A stretch of DNA of 64,000 bases from Nilaparvata lugens. Its lineage: Eukaryota; Arthropoda; Insecta; Hemiptera; Delphacidae. The position numbers and the translations under genes were made by a program. Below the pieces are notes generated by a model, which was not told where the DNA came from, made no database searches, and worked only from the letters and a program-made list of their open reading frames with translations. The DNA is taken from NCBI RefSeq assembly GCF_014356525.2, contig NC_052518.1:35477705-35541704 (forward strand). The letters run 5' to 3'. This document shows, one piece after another, positions 9,989 to 20,848 of this stretch; position 1 is the first letter of the stretch; each line of letters starts with the position of its first letter.

Positions 9989-12835
9989 TCAAAAATCAAT
10001 GTTAAACTCTTCAAACGAATACAGCGACAATTTTACCAGATATTCCCTTAGATACTTTGCAAACATTGTTGGATCTTCTAATATTTGGAGACTGCTTGGC
10101 AACTTTACAAAACACTTCTTACCTCTGTATATGGTTTTTTTCGTAAAAAGATCTAATCTGTGCCTCTCTGTTATACGACCAAACCTTGTATTATAACCGT
10201 GAGTGTTATTTCTCAAGTTTGTGTCACCAAATTTTTTGAAAAAGACTATAACATCATATATGTATTGTCCATATATTGTTAAAATTTCCAGGTCTGAGAA
10301 AGCTAATTTTACAGAATCAGTTCTATTGAGGTTCAGCATAATTCTTATTGCTCGTTTTTGCTGTTTTAGAATTTTATCAAGGTTACTTTTACTTGTACTA
10401 CCATATATGCATAGACCATATGATAGATGTGCATGGACTACTGAGTGGTATATTGATTTTAATATTTGTATACTACATAAACTGGACATTTGACGCAATG
10501 CATATAGACCTGGGGATATTTTTTTCACAACATTGGCAACATGATTTTCCCACGAAAGGTTACTATCTATTAACAGACCAAGAAATTTAGTTTGATCTTC
10601 ACAATCCAAAAGGGTGTTATTCATAGCTACGCTTGGACACAATTCACTCCTGTTCTGCCTTGTTGAAAAGGGGACTACAATAGACTTACTTGAGTTCAGC
10701 AAGAGATTTCGGCTATTCAGGTATTCATTAATAGAGGACAGGCCTACAGCAGATGAGAGTTCTACATCCTCAATCGATTTTCCTGAAAATATGATGTTAG
10801 CATCATCTGCATAGAGACACACAGAGGCATGTGCTCGAACCACATCAGGCAGACCCTTGATGTAACATAGGAATAGTAAGGGACCCAAAATGGACCCTTG
10901 AGGGACACCATACTTTAAACTTCTTAGGTTAGAGCGATAACTGTATTTGTAACTATGATTGTTTTTCTCCTCAGTATGCTCTATTTCAACAAATTGCTGT
11001 CTGCCAATCAAATAAGATGAGAACCACTTCCTCTCCTTATCATGTACTCCCAATTCCTCTAATGCGCGCAAAAGAACATTATGAGACACACTATCAAATG
11101 CACGTGTCATATCTAAAAATATGCCAATAATTCTCTCACCTTTATCTATTGTATTAATTATGGTATCTATGAAATCCACCATTGCTGTAATTGTTGACTT
11201 TTTTGAGCGGAAACCATGCTGTTCTTTATCCAATAAATGGTTTGCTTCTAGGTATTTCATTAATTGAATATATACCACACGTTCAATGATTTTTGAGAAA
11301 ACTGATAACAACGCTATTGGTCTGTAGCAACCTGGATCTTTGATGTCACCTTTTTTAAATATTGCATAAACTTTAGCTATCTTCAGTTTATCAGGAAATT
11401 GACCTGCTATAAGGGATGAATTTATAATGTGTGTTAATGGCTTGATTATAGCTCGTAAAACTCGTTTCACTACCGTTATTGGGATATCATCTGGCCCAGA
11501 AGAGTGTTTGTTCTCAAATGACATCACTATTTTATGTAATTGACACTCAGTAATAGGTTCAAATCTAAACCTCAATGAAGATTGACAACAACGTGGATTT
11601 TGTACAGTTACAGGTCTAGAACCATTGAGAATATCTGGTTTAACAAACCTATCAACAGCCGAAACAAAAAAATCGTTAAATATATTGCTCACAGTACTAG
11701 GATTCGTTGAGTGTATACCATCGCTTATTACACTTAGATTTGAGTTGTTCTTCCTATTCTTACCCACCTCAGCATTTATAATTTTCCAAGTTACTTTATT
11801 CTTATTTTTAGAATTAGAAATTTTCCCATCAAAGTATTTTTGTTTATTCTTTACAATCATAAGTTTAAGAGCTTTTCTATTATTTTTTATTTGAATCTTT
11901 AATTCTTCTCTTTTTGTTTGTCTATGTAAATTCTCTAACTCTAATAATTCTCTTTTTTTATCAGTGACCTCTGGACTTATCCCGTTCCTACTATCAGTTT
12001 CTTTCATAGTTCTCAGGATTTTTGGAAAATTAATATTAAAATAATGTGAAAAAGTCGAGATAAAGACATTGTACTTTTCATCCACTGGTGATTGATAAAC
12101 CTCCATCCAATTTAAATGAGCTAACTCTCTATAGAACACTTCTAAGTGACAGTCATCAAATCTACGACAAAATTTCCTGATTGGCTTATCGCGGAACACA
12201 CTCATACCTCGGATCTCGAGCAGCTGCGCATCGTGGTCCGAGATATGAGTGATTATACCCGATATCTTTAAACTATCATCAGCTATGTTGGTAATAAAGT
12301 TATCTATCGCTGTTTCAGATGTGGTAGTAATTCTTGTAGGGAAATTGACTTTATAAATCATATTATGCATTTTCAGTACATTCATGAACTTATTATATGT
12401 GTTATTTTTCTCCAGAACATTGATATTTATGTCACCTGCAACGATAACTTTTTTATATTTTTTACATAGAATTTCAAGAAGTATTTCTAACTTTTCTAAG
12501 AATGGATCTAAATAACAATGCTGAGGTGTTCTATATAAGCAAGCCAGGACAAAATTAAAATTATCAAGTGAAAACTCAGTTAAACAACATTCAAACTCTT
12601 TTTCAGTCGTTATTGACTGAATAGCAGGTAGATTTACACGTTTACATATTGAGAAAAATTTATTGTGCACTAGAATCATGACCCCACCCCCAGTACTGTT
12701 AAGTCTAGAAAATTGTGAACTTATCAGATAGTTTGGTAGATTTAGTATTTCTGTTTCAGCACTTGACATTTTATGCTCTGAAATAGCTAGTATCTCTGGC
12801 TCCAACTCCTGTAAATTTATTTTCAACATTTCCAA
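9989..12835 (-). CDS. LINE ORF2: EEP endonuclease + reverse transcriptase
   Basis: 948 codons without interruption. Residues 1-225 form an exonuclease-endonuclease-phosphatase domain with the catalytic-type motifs SEHKM (Glu near 20), AGDININ (Asp near 135), TAIDNF and SDHD (near 200). Residues 440-700 are the RT: YRPIALLSVFSKIIE, FLDMTRAFDS with the first catalytic Asp, YGVPQGSILGPLLF, and LYADD with the catalytic pair. The C-terminal thumb region includes KFLGLLID. The protein nicks target DNA and primes reverse transcription there. The first codon of this interval is TTG; the first in-frame ATG is two codons later (12829). The frame stays open for over 100 bp further upstream, where the typical endonuclease opening QNVQ is encoded, so the true N-terminus probably lies upstream and is reached by frameshift, reinitiation or after a lost start codon. 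It follows ORF1 closely. Confidence 0.92.
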   Translation of the reverse strand: MEMLKINLQELEPEILAISEHKMSSAETEILNLPNYLISSQFSRLNSTGGGVMILVHNKFFSICKRVNLPAIQSITTEKEFECCLTEFSLDNFNFVLACLYRTPQHCYLDPFLEKLEILLEILCKKYKKVIVAGDININVLEKNNTYNKFMNVLKMHNMIYKVNFPTRITTTSETAIDNFITNIADDSLKISGIITHISDHDAQLLEIRGMSVFRDKPIRKFCRRFDDCHLEVFYRELAHLNWMEVYQSPVDEKYNVFISTFSHYFNINFPKILRTMKETDSRNGISPEVTDKKRELLELENLHRQTKREELKIQIKNNRKALKLMIVKNKQKYFDGKISNSKNKNKVTWKIINAEVGKNRKNNSNLSVISDGIHSTNPSTVSNIFNDFFVSAVDRFVKPDILNGSRPVTVQNPRCCQSSLRFRFEPITECQLHKIVMSFENKHSSGPDDIPITVVKRVLRAIIKPLTHIINSSLIAGQFPDKLKIAKVYAIFKKGDIKDPGCYRPIALLSVFSKIIERVVYIQLMKYLEANHLLDKEQHGFRSKKSTITAMVDFIDTIINTIDKGERIIGIFLDMTRAFDSVSHNVLLRALEELGVHDKERKWFSSYLIGRQQFVEIEHTEEKNNHSYKYSYRSNLRSLKYGVPQGSILGPLLFLCYIKGLPDVVRAHASVCLYADDANIIFSGKSIEDVELSSAVGLSSINEYLNSRNLLLNSSKSIVVPFSTRQNRSELCPSVAMNNTLLDCEDQTKFLGLLIDSNLSWENHVANVVKKISPGLYALRQMSSLCSIQILKSIYHSVVHAHLSYGLCIYGSTSKSNLDKILKQQKRAIRIMLNLNRTDSVKLAFSDLEILTIYGQYIYDVIVFFKKFGDTNLRNNTHGYNTRFGRITERHRLDLFTKKTIYRGKKCFVKLPSSLQILEDPTMFAKYLREYLVKLSLYSFEEFNIDF

Positions 12836-12951
12836 TCGTGATGGTAGGTGTTGAACATTTTGATGTAATATAGAAATCTTGTCAAAAACTGATCTATTTT
12901 TATGAATAGAAGTCTGATTAGGAGAAGTAACTCTCTTTTGAGCCTTGTCAT

Positions 12952-14328
12952 TTACTGTCCGTTTAAAGTGCGTCTATGTGAGTGTAGTGTACCATCAGCA
13001 ACGTTATCAGCCAGTTTATCAGTGGAAATAGTATAATAATCTACAGTGCTAGAAGAGTCAAGATCCAGTGACAAATTATGATACGCTTTTGCTATAGAAT
13101 CCGATATGTAGCGCTTTCCCATGAAACTGAAATGCAATCCATGGCGGGTATGGAAACGACGGCCAATGTCTTCAACATTCAAGACCTTAACATTTGAAAA
13201 ACCACCGCAAAGCTTACGAATGGATTGATTGGTATTCTTAATAGTACAATTAATAGAAGAATTTTTAGGAAGATCATAACGATATGGAATGTTCATTAAC
13301 AATACATTAGTGTGCATTAAACCCTGCAGCTGATTCCTCAATGAAGTTAGAAAGTCGCCAGATCGATCCTTATGCATGTCGTTGGTTCCACCGATGATAA
13401 CAATGAGGTACTTGTTGGATAGGGATGAACCCTCCTGGGTACAGCTGGATGCTACTTGATCGAATGTGGCCCCCGGTTTGATGACACCTTCTACGGCACC
13501 GTCGGACGCATCAGCCACCAGCTTCACCAAACGTCTGCCATGACTGTCAGCAACAATTTTTATTTTTCCAGTCTCCTTATTTTTCTTGACAATTCCCTTT
13601 GAATTCAATCTAGTTTGTTCAATATTTGATGGATTTGGAGCTTTACTAATTGATAAAACAGTTGTTGAGTTTTCGACAATGTTGTCTGATCGCTTCTCGT
13701 ATGGAGATTTATTAAGCCTATTATTTATTGAAGACATCTTCGCTCCCTCCTCCAGCTCAATCCGATCCTCCCACCGACGTTGTCTCACCTCCATAAGTTC
13801 CATCTGCTTAATTCTTAATTTTTCATGGAGTCTAGAGCAGTCTGAACATGTCATTTTTGATTTAGTCTGTGTTGACATATGGGCAAAAGACCTAACTTCC
13901 ACTCCAGCACTGAATTCAAGTTTTTCTTTATTTTCCAATAAATCATTGACTTGTTTTTTTAATCGTTGTATCTCCTGATCAGTTTGTTCTTCCATGTTTA
14001 ATGACTCTTCAAAACAATAGATTCTTCTTTGCTTTTCAATATCTAAATTCTTTTTTAATTGAGAATTCTCGGTTGAAATATCACTTAAGATTCCTTGAAG
14101 GTCGTCATTTACTTTTAGGCAGGCATCTAGTCGATTCAGAGTACTGATAAGATGAGGGACAATTTCCACAATTGCATCATTAGAATAATTGGAAGATATG
14201 ACACCCAGTGCTCCATGTATTTGAACAGCCAACTGCACAACTTCCTCATTCATCAGTCCATCACTCAGATGCATGCAGTCCACATCTGACAATTTCAACA
14301 GTTCATTTCGATTTCTTCTGGTTAACAT
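12952..14328 (-). CDS. LINE ORF1: coiled coil + SGNH/GDSL esterase-like domain
   Basis: 458 codons from the ATG at 14328; an earlier TTG would add 15 residues. The N-terminal half is helical and charged, with a predicted coiled coil (ILSDISTENSQLKKNLDIEK and onward) and a CSDC pair. The C-terminal half carries SGNH-hydrolase blocks: block I VADSHGRRL with the nucleophile Ser, block III GGTND, and a final HGLHFS-x-x-GK block with the catalytic-type His. Esterase-type ORF1 proteins are known from CR1-like elements, where they bind RNA and probably assist RNP formation or membrane interaction. The stop codon TAA directly precedes an ATG that does not enter the ORF2 frame. Bases are AT-rich like the flanks. 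No disruption is seen. Confidence 0.88.
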   Translation of the reverse strand: MLTRRNRNELLKLSDVDCMHLSDGLMNEEVVQLAVQIHGALGVISSNYSNDAIVEIVPHLISTLNRLDACLKVNDDLQGILSDISTENSQLKKNLDIEKQRRIYCFEESLNMEEQTDQEIQRLKKQVNDLLENKEKLEFSAGVEVRSFAHMSTQTKSKMTCSDCSRLHEKLRIKQMELMEVRQRRWEDRIELEEGAKMSSINNRLNKSPYEKRSDNIVENSTTVLSISKAPNPSNIEQTRLNSKGIVKKNKETGKIKIVADSHGRRLVKLVADASDGAVEGVIKPGATFDQVASSCTQEGSSLSNKYLIVIIGGTNDMHKDRSGDFLTSLRNQLQGLMHTNVLLMNIPYRYDLPKNSSINCTIKNTNQSIRKLCGGFSNVKVLNVEDIGRRFHTRHGLHFSFMGKRYISDSIAKAYHNLSLDLDSSSTVDYYTISTDKLADNVADGTLHSHRRTLNGQ

Positions 14329-14527
14329 TTTGTAAGATTGAATATTCAACAGTCGTAGTAGAGAATATATCAATGAATAATGAAGAACGAGATTGCGTCG
14401 TTTATTCGATGTTTGGAAAGGTCAGATAGGAATATTATAGGAATCGCCAAGAGAGCAAACAAGGCTGGAAAACATTATAGGAAGCTCCTGAGTACATAGG
14501 TTTTTCTATCGTACAAAAAGTAATAAA

Positions 14528-17429
14528 TTGTGTATTTTACAGTTGAATATACGCAGTTATAGAAGGAACTTTGATGAATTTTCAATATTATTAGATAGTT
14601 TTAAAGTTATTAAAATCAATTGTATTGTTTTGACTGAAACGTGGTTAGATGATGATGAGTCTGTGATGCGGCTCCCGGGTTATGATGTCTATCGCTCTGG
14701 AAGTAAACTCAATCAGAATGATGGTGTGGTAGTGTACATTGACAGTTCACTGTCAGTTTCCTCCTGTGAACAGCTGTGTCTGGGCGGGATCGCTAGCTGC
14801 CTGGCTCTTAACTTTACTTTTAACGGTGTGCCCTGCCACTTGTTGGCTGCCTATCGCAGTCCCAATACTGATATAAATCTTTTCACTGTCGCTCTCCGGA
14901 ATTATCTCTTAAATTTGAATGATGATAGAAAAACCTTACAAATTTTTTGTGGCGATATTAATATTAATATTCTGGGTGTTGCATTGAGCTCCGTGCAGGA
15001 GGGTTACCTGGATATGATGTATGAGTTGGGTTTCATCAGCTTTATGAATCGGGTAACACGTCCTGCGGGGAGTTCATGTATCGATCACTTTTTTGTAAAA
15101 AATGACAGAAATATGGAAATAAAATCTGCAATCATGGAAACAGCTATAACTGACCATTATCCGACATTTATTCAATTAGCTTCCGGGGTGCCTGTAGACT
15201 CGAACAATTGTCGGCCAACCATACCTACATACAGAGTGACCCAGTGGAATAATGTTGCGGCCGATCTGTTAGAAAAAGATTGGGGTGGTATCACTGCTGT
15301 TACAGACAACGTTGATTACTGTGCTGATACTTTCATAAATGAAATTACATCAACAATCGAACGATTTACACAAATTAAATTAGTTTCAGCCAGGAATAGA
15401 AAGATTAAACCATGGATTACACAGGGGCTTATTAATTCAATAAGACATAGAGACAAATTGAGCAAAAAGGTGTTGAGGCAGCCGTTTAATGCAGGATTGA
15501 AAGAGGAGTACAGGATTTATAGGAACGCACTCAATGTCGCTATAAAGAATGCTAAAATACATTATTATAAGGATAAGGTGGATAGTGTAGGGGGTGATTC
15601 TAGAAAATTCTGGTCTATAGTTAATGAGCTGGCTTGTAGGCCAGGTTCAGCTGAGCGATTCCCCTTGGCGCAGTTTCATCAGGGGGGCGCACCTTCTGAT
15701 TTAGAAATAAAAGAAATAGGTAACTCCTTTAATAATTTTTTTTCAAATGTAGGTGCTGAATTGGCTGATGCAATTCCTGAAAGGGGCCCTGAGGTGGTAA
15801 ATGATGATGATTACATTGTCAATTCCACTTTCAGGCTGCAACCACTTGACGAACAGACATCCGGGAGATCTTGAAGGGGATGCGTGGTGGCTCTGCTCCG
15901 GGGCTTGATAACATTGATTCAAAATTCATAAAAGAACACATTGATGTGGTGATTGAGCCTCTTCTTCACATTATTAATGTCAGTATCCGAACAGGCCAGT
16001 TTCCAAATGCTTTTAAAATGGCAAAAGTCATTCCTATTTTTAAATCTGGTACTAAAAATCTTATAAGTAATTACAGACCTATTTCTATGCTAAGCATATT
16101 TTCAAAGATCCTCGAAAAAGCAGTGAAAAACCAATTACAGAATTATCTAGAAACAAATAACATCATAGCAAATAATCAATATGGCTTTAGAATGGATAAA
16201 AATACATCACATGCTCTGTTTGATATAACAAAAGAGATCACGCAGAGGGTGGAAGATCGGAAACATGTTTTAATCACGTTTCTAGATCTTGCAAAAGCAT
16301 TTGACTCTGTGGATAGACTGAAGCTTTTGAGAAAAATGGAGCTCTATGGAATCAGAGATGGTTCATTGAGGTGGTTTGAGAGTTACTTCCAGAGCAGGAA
16401 ACAGTCAGTTTATATAAATGGAATTGGTAGTGACTCTATGCCCGTTGATTATGGAGTTATACAAGGAAGCACACTAGGTCCTATACTATTCCTAATTTAT
16501 ATAAATAATATAAGTAAATTGCAGTTGAATGGCAAACTGTTCCTGTTTGCCGACGATACTGCATTGGTTTCCTGTGGACGTACTTGGCGGACGCCTTCAG
16601 TGAGGCCTCAAAAGACCTTTTACATGTGAAGAAGTGGCTCGATCAAAATAAACTCACACTCAATGTTGTTAAAACCAAATATTTGCCAATATATTTTATG
16701 AAAAATAGTATGCCAGTTCAAGAATGTCTCAAGCTTCACTCATGTAATGACCACCTGTCACTTACCTGTAATTGTGAGACGCTTGAACAGGTGGAAAAAT
16801 ACAAATATCTTGGAGTCTTCATAGATTGCAGGCTTTGTTGGACTCCTCATATGGAATACCTCAAATGTCGCATTCGTAGACTAATATATGCCTTTCGACA
16901 GTTGAGGGAGGTTCTTTCAGTCAATCAATTGAGAAGGACATACTTCGCCTATGTTCAATCAATTATAAATTATGGAATCCTGGCCTGGGGTGGAGCATCC
17001 TCGTTCACTTTGAGAGCTGTCGGAATTGCACAGCGAGCAATCATAAAGACTTGCTTGAACCAGGATAGTCGCTATCCGACTGAACTGGCCTATCAAGAAT
17101 TTCAGGTCCTTGATGTGCGACAGCTATACATAAAATCACTTTTAATTTTCATCCGAAGTAATAAAAATGCAATATTTAATCCTCTTATCCATCCCTACCA
17201 AACACGAAATATGAATATATTTGGAATTCTACAACCCAGATTAGTTAGCAATTGCAATAGGTTTAATAGTCATTACATATGCCACATTCTTTATAGAAAT
17301 ATACCCGCCTACATAAAGCAAATAGAACCCCTTAGCCTTAACATATACAAACGATTTTTAAATATGTGGTTATTTGAAGCCGGCAGGGATGTCGCTGATC
17401 AGCTCATCTACTCCTCTTACCGGTTTTGA
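14528..17429 (+). pseudogene. LINE ORF2 (endonuclease-RT) with two frameshifts
   Basis: Three successive frames make one protein of roughly 965 residues. Frame 1 (14528-15874) is the EEP endonuclease: LNIRS start, TETWLDD, AAYRSPNTD, CGDININ, SSCIDHFF, TDHYPTF. Frame 2 (15871-16629) is the RT: NYRPISMLSIFSKILE, FLDLAKAFDS, YGVIQGSTLGPILF, FADDTALV. Frame 3 (16584-17429) is the thumb and C-terminal region: YKYLGVFID, then the SIINYGILAWGG stretch common in these RTs. Frame changes lie near 15858 and 16580; at each, loss of a single G from a G run restores continuity. All catalytic motifs are otherwise intact, so decay is recent or the shifts are assembly errors. Confidence 0.85.
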
Positions 17430-17741
17430 TACTATGTGTATATTTTTCTTGTATTCATCATCATATATGTGAATTAGATAAAAATCTTATCTATCATCAT
17501 CATATTTATGAAAGTATATATATCATCAATATATTGCTCATAATTTATCATTGTTCAAGTTCTAAATTTTATTTTGTGTGCCATGTTCAAGCTATATACC
17601 ATAATATATATATTGTACTACTTCAATTCAAAACATATACTTTCTCCACTACATTTAACAAACTTTTATTTTTCAAATTGTACTGTATTGTAAATATTTA
17701 TAATTTTCTTTTTAGTATCAATTTTTTTTTCATTAGAACTC

Positions 17742-17775
17742 TTTCCCCACACACAGACTTGTCTATGTGGGGAAA
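17742..17775 (+). promoter_or_regulatory. Stem-loop in LINE 3' UTR
   Basis: tttccccaca (17742-17751) pairs perfectly with tgtggggaaa (17766-17775). It lies about 80 bp before the inferred 3' end. In several LINE groups a 3' stem-loop is the RT recognition site; that role here is inference. Confidence 0.55.
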
Positions 17776-17864
17776 ATTCACAAGTATTTATATTATTTAT
17801 ACATGTGTACTGTATTTGTAATGATTTCTGTGAATAAACTCAATTTGAATAATTACAGGAAAGT

Positions 17865-19500
17865 GCCGGTAGACAAAATGGAGACTATTGTGCGAAAAGA
17901 AGCGTGTGTATGTTGAACAGTGTACATTAATACAACTCACTATTCTGTAAATTGGATATACATACCAGGTAACTGTGCACTTGAAAATATCACTTGAATA
18001 CTCACTATGTAAATACTCGACACAACAAATGTTTAAATTCGAAAAATTTGGGAGCCTAAAATTTCATTGACTTAAGTGTGTAGCCCAGTGCTACCAACCG
18101 CCGCTTTTATAGTATATGCTGCTTTTATTTTTATTAGAGTGGAAGGAGTAGAGGAAACATTGTTTTGTGTGAATGAGATAATAGGATGTTTTTCCTAATC
18201 ATTGAATGGAAAGGATATGCGGTCAAGAAGTGGAGCAATTTTTAGAACAGGAAACCATAAACAGCTTTACTCGCGAACTTATTATTTATATACTTTTCTC
18301 ATTGGAAATATACATATCGTCTCCTAACGATAAAGTCGGCTTATCCATAAGGAAATATCCTACACAATCCCGTTTTTTTGCATGTTGGGGAGATAAATCT
18401 TCTTCAATGTGTTAGAAGCTCTCACACACTCAGTAGTGATGTCACTATACTTAGAGTTGGAAGAACTCCTGAATTGGTTAACATTGATGATGAAGCGGTA
18501 TGTACTCTATGAGAACTTTTCCTCTATCTATATTCACTTCATTATAAGTATTCAATATTTATGTATAAATATTCATATTTATTTATACATACTTCATTAT
18601 TAGTAGATGAGAAGTATGGATTTGATACTCTCTCTCTCTAGTCATGCTCTAGTTAATATAGTCATACCTAATTACATTCAGTCATGCTCAATTACATTTA
18701 GTCACGGCCTATTTGATGTTGATTCATAGCAGAGAGAGATATGTGTGAGAGAGAGAAAGGCAATCTAGTGACAGATCTAAGTGAAACGATCTTCTGCTAG
18801 ATTTAAGTGAAACGAACTTCTTACCATCATGAATTCTAGATGTACTTGACAACTAGGATGAGATTTTACCATTCTTTCAATGCATATCCAGCAGTAACAT
18901 TCAAATCCCATCTTTTCCTTTTAAAACTCTTTATGTTGTGTGTGTGTGTATTCAGCACAGTTGAATATTCTTTTAGAAGAATAATAATGAATTCAAAGTT
19001 GTCTTCTGAATATATATTTATATAAATTAAATCATTCTCACCAAATCTTACATTCTAAACATAGAACCAATCAAACTGAAAAACATTATGGTAATGCTTC
19101 AATAGGATATATCTCCAATGAAAGTTCATTGAAAATTGGCATATCAAAGTTTGTCATTTCTTGTCACAGTTTTCACTCATCTCACAGCACAATGTAGCAA
19201 CGTTTATAGATAAGGATATACAAGCTTACTGTGAGACAACCTTAAACGTTATCATTACGCACCAATTCTCCTCTTGGTGGATGATTAACATGTTTCAAAA
19301 TTTCACTTCAGAGTCCTTACAAGGAGGAATGCGGTTCCAGTCTATATATTCAAGCCCACCCCACCATTTTGAAACCATATGCTAGTACTGAATATTAATT
19401 TGTCTTACCAACTCTACAAGGTTCAATTCATTTTTGCATACTTTGAAATGTAAAATTGGAATGTATTCTATTACTGTTTAATCCATAGTATTTTTCTTTC
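17865..19500. other. No supported gene
   Basis: AT-rich. A weak similarity to the composite repeat (attaagtgaaac type units, 18765-18815) and a short gtcatgctcaattacattta-like repeat (18655-18715) are the only structures noted. Confidence 0.4.
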
Positions 19501-19507
19501 TTTACAG

Positions 19508-19810
19508 CTAGCTGAGATTAATAGTATTGGTTTGGAGGAGTGGTTGAGGCGACTGGATGCACCGGTCGCTTCTCCACCACCAGCATCCCCACCAGCAGCA
19601 TCTCCACCGTCAGCCATCCAATCACCGGCAGCATCTCCACCGCCAGCCATCCAACCACTGGCAGCATCCTCACCGGGACTTTATTTGCACTGTATTTTAT
19701 TCTATATTCCATGTTCCATATCCAATTATTCTGTATGTCTATATCATTCTATATTCGCACTATATATTTTATTCTATATTTCTATATTTCATGTTTCATA
19801 TCCAATTATA
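19508..19810 (+). CDS. Possible 3' exon, Ala/Ser/Pro-rich repeat protein
   Basis: A pyrimidine tract ending in tttctttctttacag (to 19507) is a good splice acceptor, and the frame is open straight after it, reading LAEINSIGLEEWLRRLDAP and then Ala-Ser-Pro-rich repeats. The repeat is a roughly 36-bp DNA unit (gcagcatctccaccgccagc type) in two to three copies at 19571-19680. Beyond 19680 the translation becomes Ile/Phe/Tyr-rich and looks non-coding, so the true end is uncertain. I do not recognise a family. It lies upstream of and opposite to another Pro-rich repeat gene (20835-21782). Confidence 0.35.
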
Positions 19811-20124
19811 TGATTATTATTATCCAACATTTGTTTTTATTTCACCACCAGTTGATTTAGTATATATAAGAAACAGCTTTAACCAAGCACTAGTCTCAAG
19901 ATGCATCTCACACCCTGCACTATATGACTATCCATAAATGTTTCCAATAGAAATTTACTATAGGAGTTGATAGTGCAGGATGTGCCTTGTACTCTTAACT
20001 ATTGTTCCTACAATATACCTGTTTGATTGCAATAATGAGCAATTCTAGCCTTCTTCTAGCTCCTATACTATGTATACTTTACCAACTATGTCTAAGCTCA
20101 TTGCAGCATGCTGTAAGTGAACAG

Positions 20125-20257
20125 TGACTGATCAGTAACTGATCAGTGACTGATCAGTGACTGAACAGTGACTGATCAGTTACTGATCAGACTGATCAGT
20201 GACTGTTCAGTGACTGATCAATAACTGAACAGTGACTGAACAGTGACTGATCAGTTA
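20125..20257 (+). repeat. 11-bp satellite, gtgactgatca units
   Basis: About twelve consecutive units of gtgactgatca with variants (gtaactgatca, gtgactgaaca, gtgactgttca). Each unit contains the palindromic actgatcagt across its junction, so the array is a run of overlapping small dyads. Confidence 0.9.
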
Positions 20258-20579
20258 AGAGTGACTGGTCGTGCATGAGCATCTTGAGCTAGAGTCCTTA
20301 ATGCTGGTGGCCATTGGTCATGTGATAGAGGGAGGTGGAGTGGGGTCGCCTAAAGTAAATTAAGGTGATTTTTTACCTATATGAATTAATGAAACTCTCA
20401 ATCAATGGTTAACACATAAAATGAGGTTTATTTCATACATGTTTACATCATTACATGAGAGTTGTTTTAGACAGTGGATCAGCCAATGATGGTTTATTTC
20501 TTTATTAACATATTAAAAATGGTAATACATTCGATATTAACTGATTGGTGTGATGAGGGCTACTACCAAATTGAAGCCG

Positions 20580-20692
20580 TCTTGGCCTCGGCCGGTGGGA
20601 TGCCTGGCGGCGGTCGGTGGCGGCCGGCAGTGGTCAGCGGCGGCCGGACGACTGGCGGCGGTCGGGCGACTGGTGGTGGTGGACCAGTCTAC
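20580..20692 (+). repeat. GC-rich ggcggcggt low-complexity block
   Basis: A GC-rich island in AT-rich surroundings, built of ggcggtcgg / gactggcggcgg units. These resemble the gcgactggtggcgat units of the minisatellite at 20887-21300, so it may be an eroded outlying part. The open frame across it is a simple-repeat translation. Confidence 0.5.
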
Positions 20693-20780
20693 CCACTACA
20701 TACAAAAAAAAAAAAAATTAAAAAAATATATATATATATCCTCTGGTTCTGTTGATACTGACCTTTAATACTTACCTTTA

Positions 20781-20848
20781 CCACCTTGGATTTGAGCTTG
20801 GAACCTCCAACTTGGGAAGTTGACTTGCTAACCACTACACCATAGAGG
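20781..20848 (-). repeat. Degenerate tRNA-like sequence (SINE head or tRNA relic)
   Basis: On the minus strand the sequence carries a good A box (tggtgtagtggttagc) and an anticodon arm tcaac-ttcccaa-gttgg, which gives a 7-nt loop with CCC (glycine-type). The region expected to be the B box reads ggttccaagctc and no T stem forms; the acceptor stem pairs poorly. A functional tRNA is therefore unlikely, and a tRNA-derived SINE head is the best guess. Confidence 0.4.

Larger units (their letters stand above)
9826..14440 (-). mobile_element. Full-length-looking CR1-group non-LTR retrotransposon
   Basis: A minus-strand element with two long ORFs, ORF1 (12952-14328) then ORF2 (9989 to about 12835). 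A short 3' UTR contains gaataaag and terminates in an attct microsatellite (9830-9851 on plus) in place of poly(A). An esterase-type ORF1, EEP endonuclease, RT and a short-repeat 3' end together fit the CR1/L2-type group as known from metazoans; the exact clade is uncertain. The 5' boundary is unclear: about 100-150 bp separate it from the divergent second LINE. Both ORFs open over more than 1400 codons together suggest a young insertion. Confidence 0.8.
14525..17860 (+). mobile_element. Second non-LTR retrotransposon, divergent to the first
   Basis: Plus-strand LINE containing the endonuclease-RT ORF at 14528-17429 and a 3' UTR with a stem-loop (17742-17775) and a gaataaac signal near 17835. 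No ORF1 precedes it, so it is 5'-truncated or its 5' part was lost when the two elements abutted. The exact 3' end near 17850 is estimated. Confidence 0.75.

Noticed and set aside
20107..20260. CRISPR-like array
   Set aside because: The 11-bp units are contiguous with no spacers, and the genome is eukaryotic.
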